NCBI GenBank assembly: GCA_963805705.1 | Contig: CAWDVH010000004.1 | Coordinates: 434,001-498,000, forward strand | Source: CAWDVH01 sp963805705 | Lineage (GTDB): Bacteria; Actinomycetota; Actinomycetes; Streptosporangiales; Streptosporangiaceae | Length of the DNA: 64,000 nucleotides | Direction: 5' to 3' | In this document: positions 46,397-53,977 of the stretch, in pieces | How the letters are laid out: every line of letters starts with the position of its first letter | Numbering within the stretch: the stretch's first letter is position 1 | The notes under the pieces: model-generated | Seen by the model: the letters and a program-made list of their open reading frames with translations, nothing else | Database searches by the model: none | What the model was told of the DNA's origin: nothing | Program-made: the position numbers and the translations under genes

Positions 46397-46639
46397 CGCG
46401 GTGTCCCCGGCCAGCTGGCGGCGCGCCGGGGCCCGGCGGGCCGGCACCCCGTATATGTGCGGAAGGTCATGCCGCCAAACTACCTACCCGCCGCCGGTGC
46501 ACCGGCGGCCAGCACCGCGTCATCCGCCGGCCATCGCGCACACCCGGCAGACCAGCGAAGCGGTGCCGGCACCCGCCGGCGGGCTACTAAAATGTGGGCT
46601 GGCGCTCCGTTTTTCGGGGCGGTGGTAAACGCCGGTGCT

Positions 46640-46959
46640 CTGTGCCGGTTGGCTTGCTGCTTGATGTCGTGGTGCAGGGCGGAGCTGGGCGCGCCGCCGG
46701 CCGAGCCGGCGAAGTACGACCGGCCTACAGCCGTTGTGCTTGCCAGTAATGGGGGAGCTGGGGAATTCCTGCCGCAGCCTGCGCGAGGTTGAGGCTGTTG
46801 AAGTTTTGACAGCGCGACCTGGGCGGGAAGTCACCAGCAGGTGCACGTGGCTGGCCTGGCCGTTGAACTCGGCGTGCGGTACCTGGTGACGAAAACCAAG
46901 TGCGCATGTAAGAGGGGAACACACTTCCTGACGGTGCGTATGTCACCATATTCGAACAT
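46640..46959 (-). pseudogene. TnpA (Y1 HUH transposase) remnant
   Basis: From ATG 46959 the first frame reads HAHLVFVTRYRT; other frames continue with AEFNGQASHVHLL (the HxH 'HUH' part), RRLRQEFP and YFAGSAGGAPSSAL. About 50 residues are missing between the first two blocks and at least two frame changes follow. Matches the IS200 TnpA order VTKYR, HVHLL, LRQEFP, SYFxAxxGGAP. Confidence 0.7.
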
Positions 46960-46966
46960 GAAAACG

Positions 46967-46974
46967 AATATAAT
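46967..46974. promoter_or_regulatory. Overlapping divergent leaderless -10 elements of tnpA/tnpB
   Basis: Plus strand TATAAT (46969-46974) is 6 nt before GTG 46981 of tnpB. Minus strand TATATT (46972-46967) is 7 nt before ATG 46959 of tnpA. The two -10s share four bases. Confidence 0.55.
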
Positions 46975-46980
46975 GGCCGG

Positions 46981-48177
46981 GTGCAACTCCGGTATAACTA
47001 CCGCCTCTCCCCGGGCCCTGGCCAGCGCCAGGCCCTGGCCAGGGCGTTCGGCTGCGCCCGGGTCGTCTTCAACGATGGCTTGCGGCAAAGGGAGGAAGCC
47101 CGCGCGGGTGGCCTGCCGTACATCACCGACGTTGAACTGTCGGCAAGGCTGACGGCCGCGAAGGCCACCCCGCAGCGGGCGTGGCTGGCGGGAGTGTCAG
47201 CTCGGTCGTCCTGCAGCAGGCGCTGGCCGACCTGAACACTGCTTACCGGACTTCTTCCGCTCGGTCACCGGCCAGCGGAAAGGACCGAGGGTGGGAGCAC
47301 CGCGGTTCCGGTCCCGCAAGGATCGCCGGCAGGCGGTCCGGTTCACCCGCAACGCCCGGTTCGCCATCACCGCCGGCGGGAAGCTGCGGCTGCCGAAGAT
47401 CGGTGACGTGCCAGTGCGCTGGTCTCGGGACCTGCCGTCTGAGCCGTCGTCGGTCACGGTGATCCTGGATGCCGCCGGGCGGTACTTCGCGAGCTTCGTG
47501 GTAGAGGCCGCAAATGACCCGCTTCCCGATACGGGCACTGAGGTTGGCATCGATCTGGGGCTGACGCACTTCGCGGTCCAGTCGGATGGCCGGAAGGTCG
47601 CTAACCCGAGGTTCCTGCGCCGTGCGGAACGGAAGCTCCGCAAGGCGCAGCAAAACCTGAGCCGCAAGGACAAGGGCAGTAACAACCGGGCTAAGGCCCG
47701 GATCAAGGTCGCCCGGGTGCATGCCCGCGTGGCTGATACGCGCCGCGACTGGCTGCACAAGGAATCCACCCGCATCATCCGCGATAGCCAAGCGGTGTAC
47801 GTGGAGGACCTGTGCATCCGGGGGCTGGCCCGCACGCGGCTGGCCAAGTCGGTGCACGACGCCGGATGGTCGGCGTTCGTCGGCATGCTGGAGTACAAGG
47901 CTGCGCGGCACGGGCGCATCTTCGGGAGGCCGGCCGGTTCGAGCCGACGTCCCGGCTCTGCTCGGCCTGCGGAGTGAACGACGGCCCCAAGCCGCTGCGC
48001 GTCCGCGAGTGGACCTGCGGCGGGTGCGGCGCCGAGCACGACCGCGATGTCAACGCGGCCAGGAACATAGTCACGGCGGGACGCGCCGGGACTCTAAATG
48101 CCTGCGGAGGGACTGTAAGACCAGGGCCCGCCCTGGCCGGGCCCGCTGAAGCAGGAACCCTCCCAGGTGCCGCATGA
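46981..48177 (+). pseudogene. TnpB (RNA-guided nuclease of IS605) with three frameshifts
   Basis: Frames in order: 46981-about 47195 (QLRYNYRLSPGPGQRQALAR, an OrfB N-terminal domain), 47181-about 47244 (SSVVLQQALADLNTAYR), 47245-about 47935 (GAPRFRSRKDRRQAV, GIDLGLTHFAV, YVEDLCIRGLAR) and 47935-48177 (FEPTSRLCSACG, CGGCGAEHDRDVNAARN). RuvC Asp, Glu and Asp and the zinc finger are all kept, so the ancestor was a full TnpB. Each junction is a -1 shift. In-frame it would be about 395 residues. Confidence 0.8.
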
Positions 48178-48192
48178 GCGGCACGGAAGGAA

Positions 48193-48213
48193 TCCCCGGG
48201 CCGTCGGCCGGGA
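48193..48213. repeat. Right-end hairpin of the IS605-type element
   Basis: GGGCC, a short loop and GGCCGGG with a bulge, in a sequence of the AATCCCCGGG...GGCCGGGATGG type seen at TnpB right ends. It would also be the 3' end of a guide (omega) RNA. Confidence 0.45.
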
Positions 48214-48219
48214 TGGTCC

Positions 48220-49329
48220 TTACATGATGTGCGAGTCGACGGTGATCGGCTGGCCAGGGCCGTGATAGAAGATGCCGGGGAAGCCCTGGGTGTGGAATCC
48301 GTGACTCGGGTTGTCGCGCATCGTCGAGTGCTGGATGCGCAGGGCGCCGACGTTGTTGTCAGTCACGTAGAAGATGCCGCCGCCGCCTTCGCGGGCGGAG
48401 TTGCCCTTCAGGAGCGTGCCGGCGACCCGCACGGTGTAGCTGTCCCCGTCGGTGTAGATCGCGCCGCCACTGCCGCCGCCCGGCGTTCCGCTCGCCGCCG
48501 GGTTGGCGCCGTTGCCGACCGCCCGGTTGTTCTTCATGATGCTGTCCAGGACCACCCAGGAGACGCCGATGCTGCTCAGCGCGCTGCCGTTGGAGCACAC
48601 GCCGCGGACGAAGGTGCTGTGCACGACGTAGAGGGGGCGGCCCTGATACTGCTCAAGCGCCCGGATGGCCGCCCCGCCCAGGTCCGGCCCGGTGCGATGG
48701 CAGCGGTTGTCGGCGAACACCGAGTTGACCACCTTGAACTGGCCGCCGCTGGCGTAGATGGCGCCGCCGCTTCCGGTGTCGATGGCCGAGCCGGTGGCGT
48801 TGCCGTCAATGAAGTTCAGGTTCTGCACGACCAGCTTCGGCCGGGCTTGGTTGTCGCAATGGGAGGTGGTGAACACCTGGGCCGGGTCACAGGTGTTCAT
48901 GTAGAGGATCCGCCGCACGCCGCCGCCGCTCAGCGTCACCTTGCCGCCGCCGTCCAGGACCACCCGGCGGACGGTGTTGCGGACCTTCGCGGTGGCCTTC
49001 ATGACGATGGTCACCGGGGCCTGGCCGCAGGAGAACGTGATGATCCCGCCCTTGCGGACCGCCGAGACGACCGCCTGTGACGTGCAGCTGGCCGCGGTGC
49101 CGTGGCCGACGACCCGGGTCGGGTGCGAGGTGTTGACCGCCCGCCCGGCGGCCGGCACGGCGACGTGGCCGTGCGGGTTACCGGCGGCGGGCAGCGCGGC
49201 GGCCCTCGTCACCGCGCTCGACGCGGCGAGCCGCGTGCCGTGGGAGCCCGCGGTGGCCGCGTATACCGGCAGGGCGATGCCCGCCGCGAGCGCTGTAATG
49301 GCCAGGCCGGCACCACTCAAGAGTCGCAT
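48220..49329 (-). CDS. Secreted right-handed beta-helix protein
   Basis: 369 residues. Signal peptide (MRLLSGAGLAITALAAGIAL...AA) then a parallel beta-helix: repeated short strands with NG/GNA turns, e.g. VVQNLNFIDGNATG, GGAIYASGGQFKVV, GGAIYTDGDSY, GGGGIFYVTDNN. Two Cys pairs near the start of the helix. Such proteins often bind or cleave polysaccharides; no catalytic set could be placed. ATG 49329 gives the signal peptide. The gene ends exactly where the IS605 right end begins, so its C-terminus may have been altered by insertion. Confidence 0.7.
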   Translation of the reverse strand: MRLLSGAGLAITALAAGIALPVYAATAGSHGTRLAASSAVTRAAALPAAGNPHGHVAVPAAGRAVNTSHPTRVVGHGTAASCTSQAVVSAVRKGGIITFSCGQAPVTIVMKATAKVRNTVRRVVLDGGGKVTLSGGGVRRILYMNTCDPAQVFTTSHCDNQARPKLVVQNLNFIDGNATGSAIDTGSGGAIYASGGQFKVVNSVFADNRCHRTGPDLGGAAIRALEQYQGRPLYVVHSTFVRGVCSNGSALSSIGVSWVVLDSIMKNNRAVGNGANPAASGTPGGGSGGAIYTDGDSYTVRVAGTLLKGNSAREGGGGIFYVTDNNVGALRIQHSTMRDNPSHGFHTQGFPGIFYHGPGQPITVDSHIM

Positions 49330-49474
49330 GGGGCCACATGCTAGCGCCGCCGGCCGTGACCAGATGGTCATCTTCGTTCGATTCCGGCCGACTGCCGCCG
49401 CCCGTGCCGGTCGCCTGTCGCTCCGGCTGCGCCGCTGCCACACTGCTCTTACGACACCGACCAGGGGGAAGCCA

Positions 49475-49732
49475 GTGATCGAGGACCTCAGTGTCGACGA
49501 CAGCGAGTCGCCGGCGATCGGCCTTGTCCCGGCCGGCATCTCGTGGGAGCAAGTCCAGGACCACATCAAGATCGTGCACAGCCCGCTGCTGGTGCCGCCG
49601 GCAGACGGCGGCGAGTACCGCGGCGCCTACTGGGCCGACACCAGGCTGATCGTCACCGATGATCTCGGCCCGGACCAGGAGGAGGCGGTCGACGAGTTCC
49701 GCGAGATCCTGCGGGAGCGCGGCCAGGTCTAG
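49475..49732 (+). CDS. Small acidic hypothetical protein
   Basis: 85 residues from GTG 49475 with GGGGGAA 5-6 nt upstream. IEDLSVDDSE start, middle DHIKIVHSPLLVPPADG, end VDEFREILRERGQV. No domain recognised; no signal or membrane helix. Good ribosome site and normal codon pattern make it a likely gene, perhaps transcribed with the next one. Confidence 0.55.
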   Translation: MIEDLSVDDSESPAIGLVPAGISWEQVQDHIKIVHSPLLVPPADGGEYRGAYWADTRLIVTDDLGPDQEEAVDEFREILRERGQV

Positions 49733-49801
49733 CTCTACCTGGCCAGGACCGCCGGACCGGCCCGCGAGGGCGCCGGTGCGGGGCGCAGCGGCGGGCTGGC
49801 G

Positions 49802-49807
49802 GACAAT
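49802..49807 (+). promoter_or_regulatory. Leaderless -10 candidate for MpaB paralogue 2
   Basis: GACAAT, then GGGGGT, then GTG 49814. Confidence 0.4.
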
Positions 49808-49813
49808 GGGGGT

Positions 49814-50689
49814 GTGGGAGTACAGGCGGCGGCGGAGTCGGTCCGGTCCCGTATCGGCGCGTCCATCTTCGAGCGGGTGGCCGGGTCGCAGGGCCAGGGC
49901 CGCCGCCGGGCCATCCATGAGGCCGGGGGACAGCGGTGGTTCGGTGAGGACCACCCGATCCGCAGGGTCCACGGGGATTCGGCCATGTTCGCCGGCGGTA
50001 TCCGCGCGCTGCTGCTGCAGTCGCTGCATCCGCTGGCCATGGCCGCCGTGGCCGGGCACTCGGACTACCGCGGCGATCCGTGGGGGCGACTGCAGCGCAC
50101 CAGTTACTTCCTGGCCGTCACGGCCTTCGGCCGGGCCAGCGACGCGCAGGCGGCTACGGACCGGGTCCGGGCGATCCACGAGCGGGTGACCGGGACGGCA
50201 CCGGACGGCCGGCCGTACGCCGCCTCCGACCCGCACCTGCTGACCTGGGTTCATATCGCCGAGGCCGATAGCTTCCTGCGCGCGCATACCGCCTTCGGGG
50301 CGCGGCCCCTGGACCAGGCCGGACGAGACGGGTACGTGGCCGATCTGGCGCTGATTGGCACGCGGCTCGGGGTGCCCCACCCGCCTCGCACCGAAGCTGA
50401 GCTAGCCGACCGGATCAGCCAGTACCGGGCCGAGCTGCAGGGCACGCCGCAGGCGCGCTCGGCCGCCCGGTTCCTGCTGCTCAGCCCGCCGCTGCCGATA
50501 CTGGCCCGCGCCCCCTACGGCGTCCTGGCCGCCGCGGCGTGCTCGCTGCTGCCCACCTGGGCCCGGCGGCCGCTGAACCTGCCCTATCTGCCGCTGACCG
50601 AGACGGCCCTGGTCCGCCCGGCCGGCCACGCCATGGTCCGTGCTATCCGCTGGGCCACCACCGCGCCACCTCCCGCCCTGGCCAGCTGA
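49814..50689 (+). CDS. MpaB-type (DUF2236) oxygenase-family protein, paralogue 2
   Basis: 291 residues. Same motif set as paralogue 1: LLLQSLHPLAMAAVAGHSDY, RVRAIHERVTG, LLTWVHIAEADSF. Sequence is distinct enough to be an old duplicate. An IS605 remnant and a beta-helix gene lie between the two copies. No Shine-Dalgarno; GTG 49814 follows GACAAT by 6 nt. Confidence 0.8.
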   Translation: MGVQAAAESVRSRIGASIFERVAGSQGQGRRRAIHEAGGQRWFGEDHPIRRVHGDSAMFAGGIRALLLQSLHPLAMAAVAGHSDYRGDPWGRLQRTSYFLAVTAFGRASDAQAATDRVRAIHERVTGTAPDGRPYAASDPHLLTWVHIAEADSFLRAHTAFGARPLDQAGRDGYVADLALIGTRLGVPHPPRTEAELADRISQYRAELQGTPQARSAARFLLLSPPLPILARAPYGVLAAAACSLLPTWARRPLNLPYLPLTETALVRPAGHAMVRAIRWATTAPPPALAS

Positions 50690-50731
50690 CCTCTCGGCGG
50701 TGGTTCAGTCGGCGGGGGACGTCGGTGCTGT

Positions 50732-50769
50732 GCTAGTTGCCTGCCGCGGCGCTAGTTACCTGCCGCGGC
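50732..50769. repeat. 19-bp tandem repeat, two copies
   Basis: GCTAGTTGCCTGCCGCGGC and a copy with one change (TTACC). Again carries CTAG; the minus-strand remnant's stop (50756-50758) is in copy 2. Confidence 0.7.
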
Positions 50770-50937
50770 CTTCTTCACGTGACCGTGCTGCGGTCAGTGC
50801 CAGGCACGCGATCAGGCCGGCGAGGTTGGCGATGGTGTAGCCGAGGCCGGTGGAGAAGTCGGTCCAGCTGCCGTGATGGCCCAGGTCCGAGAGGACTCCG
50901 AAGATGGTGAAGTTGAGGATGAGCTCCAGGGCGAATC
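50756..50937 (-). pseudogene. Truncated membrane protein remnant
   Basis: About 60 residues: LELILNFTIFGVLSDLGHHG, then LGYTIANLAGLIACLALTAAR, two hydrophobic segments and a basic end. Its N-terminal side stops abruptly at about 50937, where a response-regulator fragment on the other strand begins. The family is not recognised. Confidence 0.45.
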
Positions 50938-51060
50938 TTCCTCGGTGAGGCAACCGTCAAGACACACGTCGCCCGGATCCTGGCCAAGCTACAGCTGCGG
51001 GACCGGGTCCAGGCCGTCGTCTGGGCCTATGAATCGGGCCTGGTCCAACCGGGCGAGTAA
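50938..51060 (+). pseudogene. C-terminal remnant of a NarL/LuxR-type response regulator
   Basis: Reads LGEATVKTHVARILAKLQL then RDRVQAVVWAYESGLV and a stop at 51058-51060, the recognition helix and end of the NarL HTH domain. Receiver domain and most of the HTH are missing; no start codon. A clear deletion/recombination scar with the membrane-protein remnant. Confidence 0.75.
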
Positions 51061-51093
51061 CCTCGCCGCAGTCGCGATGAACGGCGGCCGGGA

Positions 51094-52188
51094 TCATGCC
51101 TTGGTGCCGAGGGCGCGTGACAGGACCGTGATGCGGTCGTGTCCGCCGGTCTTGGCGAAGACCGACTTGAGATGATCCTGGATCGTGTGCTCGGACAGCG
51201 CCATCTGACGCGCCATCGCCCGCGTGTCACTGCCCGTGGCCAGCAGGCCGAGTAGCTCGTACTCGCGGGCCGTCAGGCCGAAAGCCCGGCCGAACAGCTC
51301 CAGCCGCTCGGCGGCCGAGGCCTCCTCTATCGTGACGACCAGATCGGCCGCGCCGTGGCCAGGCGAGCCTGGCCCGGCCTCGTCCGCCGCGAGCCGGGCG
51401 GCGCGCAGGGTCAGCCAGGAACCCTCGGCCAGATGCGTGCGCGCGGACGGCGGATGGCCGTCGATCCCGGCCTCGGCGGCCAGGAGCTGGGCGGCAACGT
51501 TGTAGACGCTGGCCGGGATGGCCCGCTCATCAGGCTGGGGCGGCAGGAGCACGTCCAGCCAGGCCTGCGATGCGGCCGTACGGCTCATGATCCGAAGATC
51601 GTCGTCGAGCGTCAGGACGACCGGGCCCGCATCGTGCCGGTGATCAGCCGCGGGCTCAACGAAGGTCCGCGCCTGGCACCGGCGCAGCGCGGTGGCCACC
51701 GGCCCGGCGACGTCGGCCAGGAACCGGGCGTCTTCCTCGCGGAACGGGGAGCGGGTGTCCTGGCGCCACAAGTCGAGAAAGCCCCAGCAGCCGAACTGGT
51801 CGGCGAAGACCACCGAGGCGACGTCCCCGATGCGGTACCGGCTCATCACCTCGCGCCAGACCAGGCTGCGCGCCAGCTCGCCGTCCACTGCGGCGTGCAG
51901 CAGCCCGGCGGGTGCGGCCTGCCGCCGCAGGGCGGTCCAGCGGTTGACCGGCGTGCTGTACTTCGCCTTGATCAGGGCCGGCAGCTCCGGCAGGCAGGGC
52001 ACGTCGGCCAGCGGCGCGGTGCCGACAGCGGTCACCGGGTCAGTGAGAAGCCAGACGTAGGCATCAAAGTCGATCACCTCGCCCAGCGCCGTGAGGACCT
52101 GGCGCCGCAGGGCCCTGTCGTCGAGTGACCCAGCGCCGATGTCCTGGATGCGCTCGCGGGCGCGAGTGCGCGCCCAGGTACCGGTCAC
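51094..52188 (-). CDS. LuxR-family regulator with GAF-like sensor domain
   Basis: 364 residues. Residues about 30-190 resemble a GAF/PAS-type sensor (VIDFDAYVWLLTDPV, FADQFGCWGFLDLWRQ). A further linker leads to a C-terminal LuxR HTH: GLTAREYELLGLLATGSDTR, SEHTIQDHLKSVFAKTG. TACGCT lies 6 nt before GTG 52188. Divergent from the small gene at 52335, which it may control. Confidence 0.85.
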   Translation of the reverse strand: MTGTWARTRARERIQDIGAGSLDDRALRRQVLTALGEVIDFDAYVWLLTDPVTAVGTAPLADVPCLPELPALIKAKYSTPVNRWTALRRQAAPAGLLHAAVDGELARSLVWREVMSRYRIGDVASVVFADQFGCWGFLDLWRQDTRSPFREEDARFLADVAGPVATALRRCQARTFVEPAADHRHDAGPVVLTLDDDLRIMSRTAASQAWLDVLLPPQPDERAIPASVYNVAAQLLAAEAGIDGHPPSARTHLAEGSWLTLRAARLAADEAGPGSPGHGAADLVVTIEEASAAERLELFGRAFGLTAREYELLGLLATGSDTRAMARQMALSEHTIQDHLKSVFAKTGGHDRITVLSRALGTKA

Positions 52189-52194
52189 CCGGTG

Positions 52195-52200
52195 AGCGTA
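52195..52200 (-). promoter_or_regulatory. Leaderless -10 for the LuxR gene
   Basis: TACGCT, CACCGG, then GTG 52188; same hexamer and spacing as at hisD. Confidence 0.45.
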
Positions 52201-52334
52201 CGCCCGGTCAGGCCGATTGGCGCTGCTGAGCGTGCCGAGTCACCGGCCCCCGGGAATCTGGGATACCGCCCGGCCGCGGCGGCGACCTAGCGTGACGGTC
52301 GACAGGCAAGCACCGGCGATGAACGGAGAACCCG

Positions 52335-52628
52335 ATGACGACGCTACGGATCGAGCATGCGATTCAGGATTTCGAGCTCTGGCAGACGGCCTCCGACAGC
52401 TTCGCGGAGGCACGGGCCGGAGCGGGAGTGCGGGGTTTCGCCGTCCGCCTGCCGGCCGACGATCCGAGGCACCTGATGCTCGACCTGGAGTTCGACGACG
52501 CCGGCGGCGCGCAGGCCTTCGCCTCGTTCCTGGAGCAGCACGTCTGGTCATCGCCAGGGTCATCACCGGCACTGGCGGGCGTCCCGCGGACCCGGATCCT
52601 CGATCTCGTGCGGAGCGAGACTGGCTGA
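52335..52628 (+). CDS. Small dimeric alpha/beta-barrel-like protein
   Basis: 97 residues, GGAGAA before ATG 52335. LRIEHAIQDFELWQTASDSF, LMLDLEFDDAGGAQAFASFL suggest the ferredoxin-like fold of small monooxygenases/cyclases (ABM-like), but sequence alone does not settle function. Soluble. Divergently placed next to the LuxR regulator. The 140 bp after it hold nothing clear. Confidence 0.6.
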   Translation: MTTLRIEHAIQDFELWQTASDSFAEARAGAGVRGFAVRLPADDPRHLMLDLEFDDAGGAQAFASFLEQHVWSSPGSSPALAGVPRTRILDLVRSETG

Positions 52629-52806
52629 CGGGAGCCCGGCGGCGATGCCGCAGCCCGGCGACGCAGAGCCCGGCGCCGATGCCGCGTCGGCACCCTCCGT
52701 TATCGGTACGCGTTCCGCCAGGCTGGCCTCCTCGCAGGGCCACTGACAGTGCGGCGCGGCGCGGCGCCGTGTGGCGCGGCAGCGCGCCGGATTCACTGGC
52801 GGTTGG

Positions 52807-52812
52807 GAAGAT
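52807..52812 (+). promoter_or_regulatory. Leaderless -10 candidate for the PaaI thioesterase
   Basis: GAAGAT, 6 nt, GTG 52819. Confidence 0.35.
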
Positions 52813-52818
52813 GCGAGT

Positions 52819-53238
52819 GTGAATCCTGAGCCGCAGCCTCCGCCTGGTTTCGAGCGCCATGACCGGAACAGCCCGTTCCTCGACCTCATCGGCCCCCTGT
52901 GGGCCCGGCGCGGCCAGACGGGACTTGAGCTAGCGCTGGTCATCGACGAGCGGCACATTAACGCACGGGGTTTCGCTCACGGCGGCGTGCTGGCCACCCT
53001 CGCCGACGTCGCGCTCGGACACGCCGCATCTGTGACCCAGGATCCGCCGGCCCGCCTGACGACCGCCAGCCTGACCATCGACTACGTCCGGGCCGTCCGA
53101 TCCGGCCAGACCGTGATCGCGACCGTGGACGTGCAGCGGGTGGGCAGGCGCATGGCCTTCGCGAACTGCTATCTGCACTGCGGCGAGCAGCGCGTCGTCC
53201 GCGCCAGCGCTGTCTTCTCGAACGCTAGCGGGATGTGA
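52819..53238 (+). CDS. PaaI-type hotdog-fold acyl-CoA thioesterase
   Basis: 139 residues. HINARGFAHGGVLATLADVALG is the PaaI/YdiI active-site helix (HGG with catalytic Asp following), LTTASLTIDYVRAVRSGQ the long strand. Hydrolyses acyl-CoA. GTG 52819 is used; no Shine-Dalgarno. Convergent with and overlapping the DUF1349 gene by 14 bp. Confidence 0.85.
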   Translation: MNPEPQPPPGFERHDRNSPFLDLIGPLWARRGQTGLELALVIDERHINARGFAHGGVLATLADVALGHAASVTQDPPARLTTASLTIDYVRAVRSGQTVIATVDVQRVGRRMAFANCYLHCGEQRVVRASAVFSNASGM

Positions 53239-53851
53239 TCGCGAGATCGAGGAAGGTGACCTGGAAGCCGCCGCCCTCGGGTGCCGCGCACATGGCGCCG
53301 GCCATGACCTCTTCCTGCGGCGGGAGATACGCGATGGCGGCCAGCTGACGCTCCCCGTCGCCGGCCGCGTAGCGGACCTCGACGGCGTCGCCGCGCCGGC
53401 TGAGCAGGAGGCTGAGCTCGCCGGCAGCCGGCGGCAGATCGGCCAGGGCCCAGCTCGAATGGTCGAGCGTGATCACCGTGCTGAACCGCATCCGGCCCTC
53501 GAAGTACTCGATGCCGGTCTTGAGCCAGCGCCGCTCATCGACCCTGACCATCGCCCCGGCCTGGTCATACTGGTCGGCATAGGCACCTCGCACCCGCATC
53601 GACAGGTCGAAATCGCCGGCCAGCGTCTCCCCGTACAGGTGCCCGGTATCGCGAACGTACCCGTAGCCGGTGATGCGCCAGAAGTCCGTGGCGGCATCGG
53701 CCGTGACGACCAGCCCCGTGCCTTGCTCGGCCCACTGGGCCGGCTCGTTCAGCCACCGCACAGCGTCCTCCCATCTCGATGCCGAGCGAGGCAGTGATCC
53801 TGGGCCATGGGAATTCTCGGCGCCGTCATTTACCCCCTCGTCACCCATCAT
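53225..53851 (-). CDS. DUF1349 domain protein (concanavalin-like beta-sandwich)
   Basis: 208 residues. TDFWRITGYGYVRDTGH, YDQAGAMVRVDERRWLKTGIEYFEG and LSLLLSRRGDAVEVRYA are DUF1349 hallmarks; a jelly-roll with presumed carbohydrate-binding surface. No signal peptide, so cytosolic. Start at ATG 53851 (or the next ATG), no strong ribosome site. Confidence 0.85.
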   Translation of the reverse strand: MMGDEGVNDGAENSHGPGSLPRSASRWEDAVRWLNEPAQWAEQGTGLVVTADAATDFWRITGYGYVRDTGHLYGETLAGDFDLSMRVRGAYADQYDQAGAMVRVDERRWLKTGIEYFEGRMRFSTVITLDHSSWALADLPPAAGELSLLLSRRGDAVEVRYAAGDGERQLAAIAYLPPQEEVMAGAMCAAPEGGGFQVTFLDLAITSR

Positions 53852-53899
53852 CGCGCGGCCGTGAAGTGGCGCGGGAGTCCGGGTGACCGCGGTCCTGGC

Positions 53900-53944
53900 C
53901 CGGAGCCGGGAGCCGCCGAGGGTGGCGGCGGCTCCCGGCTCCGG
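53900..53944. terminator. Strong hairpin terminator
   Basis: A perfect 18-bp stem, CCGGAGCCGGGAGCCGCC (53900-53917) with its complement (53927-53944) and a 9-nt loop. It lies just after the stop of the minus-strand gene ending at 53978. Confidence 0.8.
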
Positions 53945-53977
53945 GTTCAGCTCAGCCCCAGGCGGTCAAGCCGTCAG

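Larger units (their letters stand above)
46585..48219. mobile_element. Decayed IS200/IS605-type insertion element
   Basis: Divergent tnpA (-) and tnpB (+) remnants between imperfect end hairpins: a left one near 46600-46622 (GCGCTCCG, T-loop, CGGGGCG) and a right one at 48193-48213. The ends of such elements are subterminal hairpins with no terminal repeats, as seen here. All reading frames are broken, so it is inactive on its own. The exact boundaries are estimates. It lies against the stop codon of the beta-helix gene at 48220. Confidence 0.7.
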
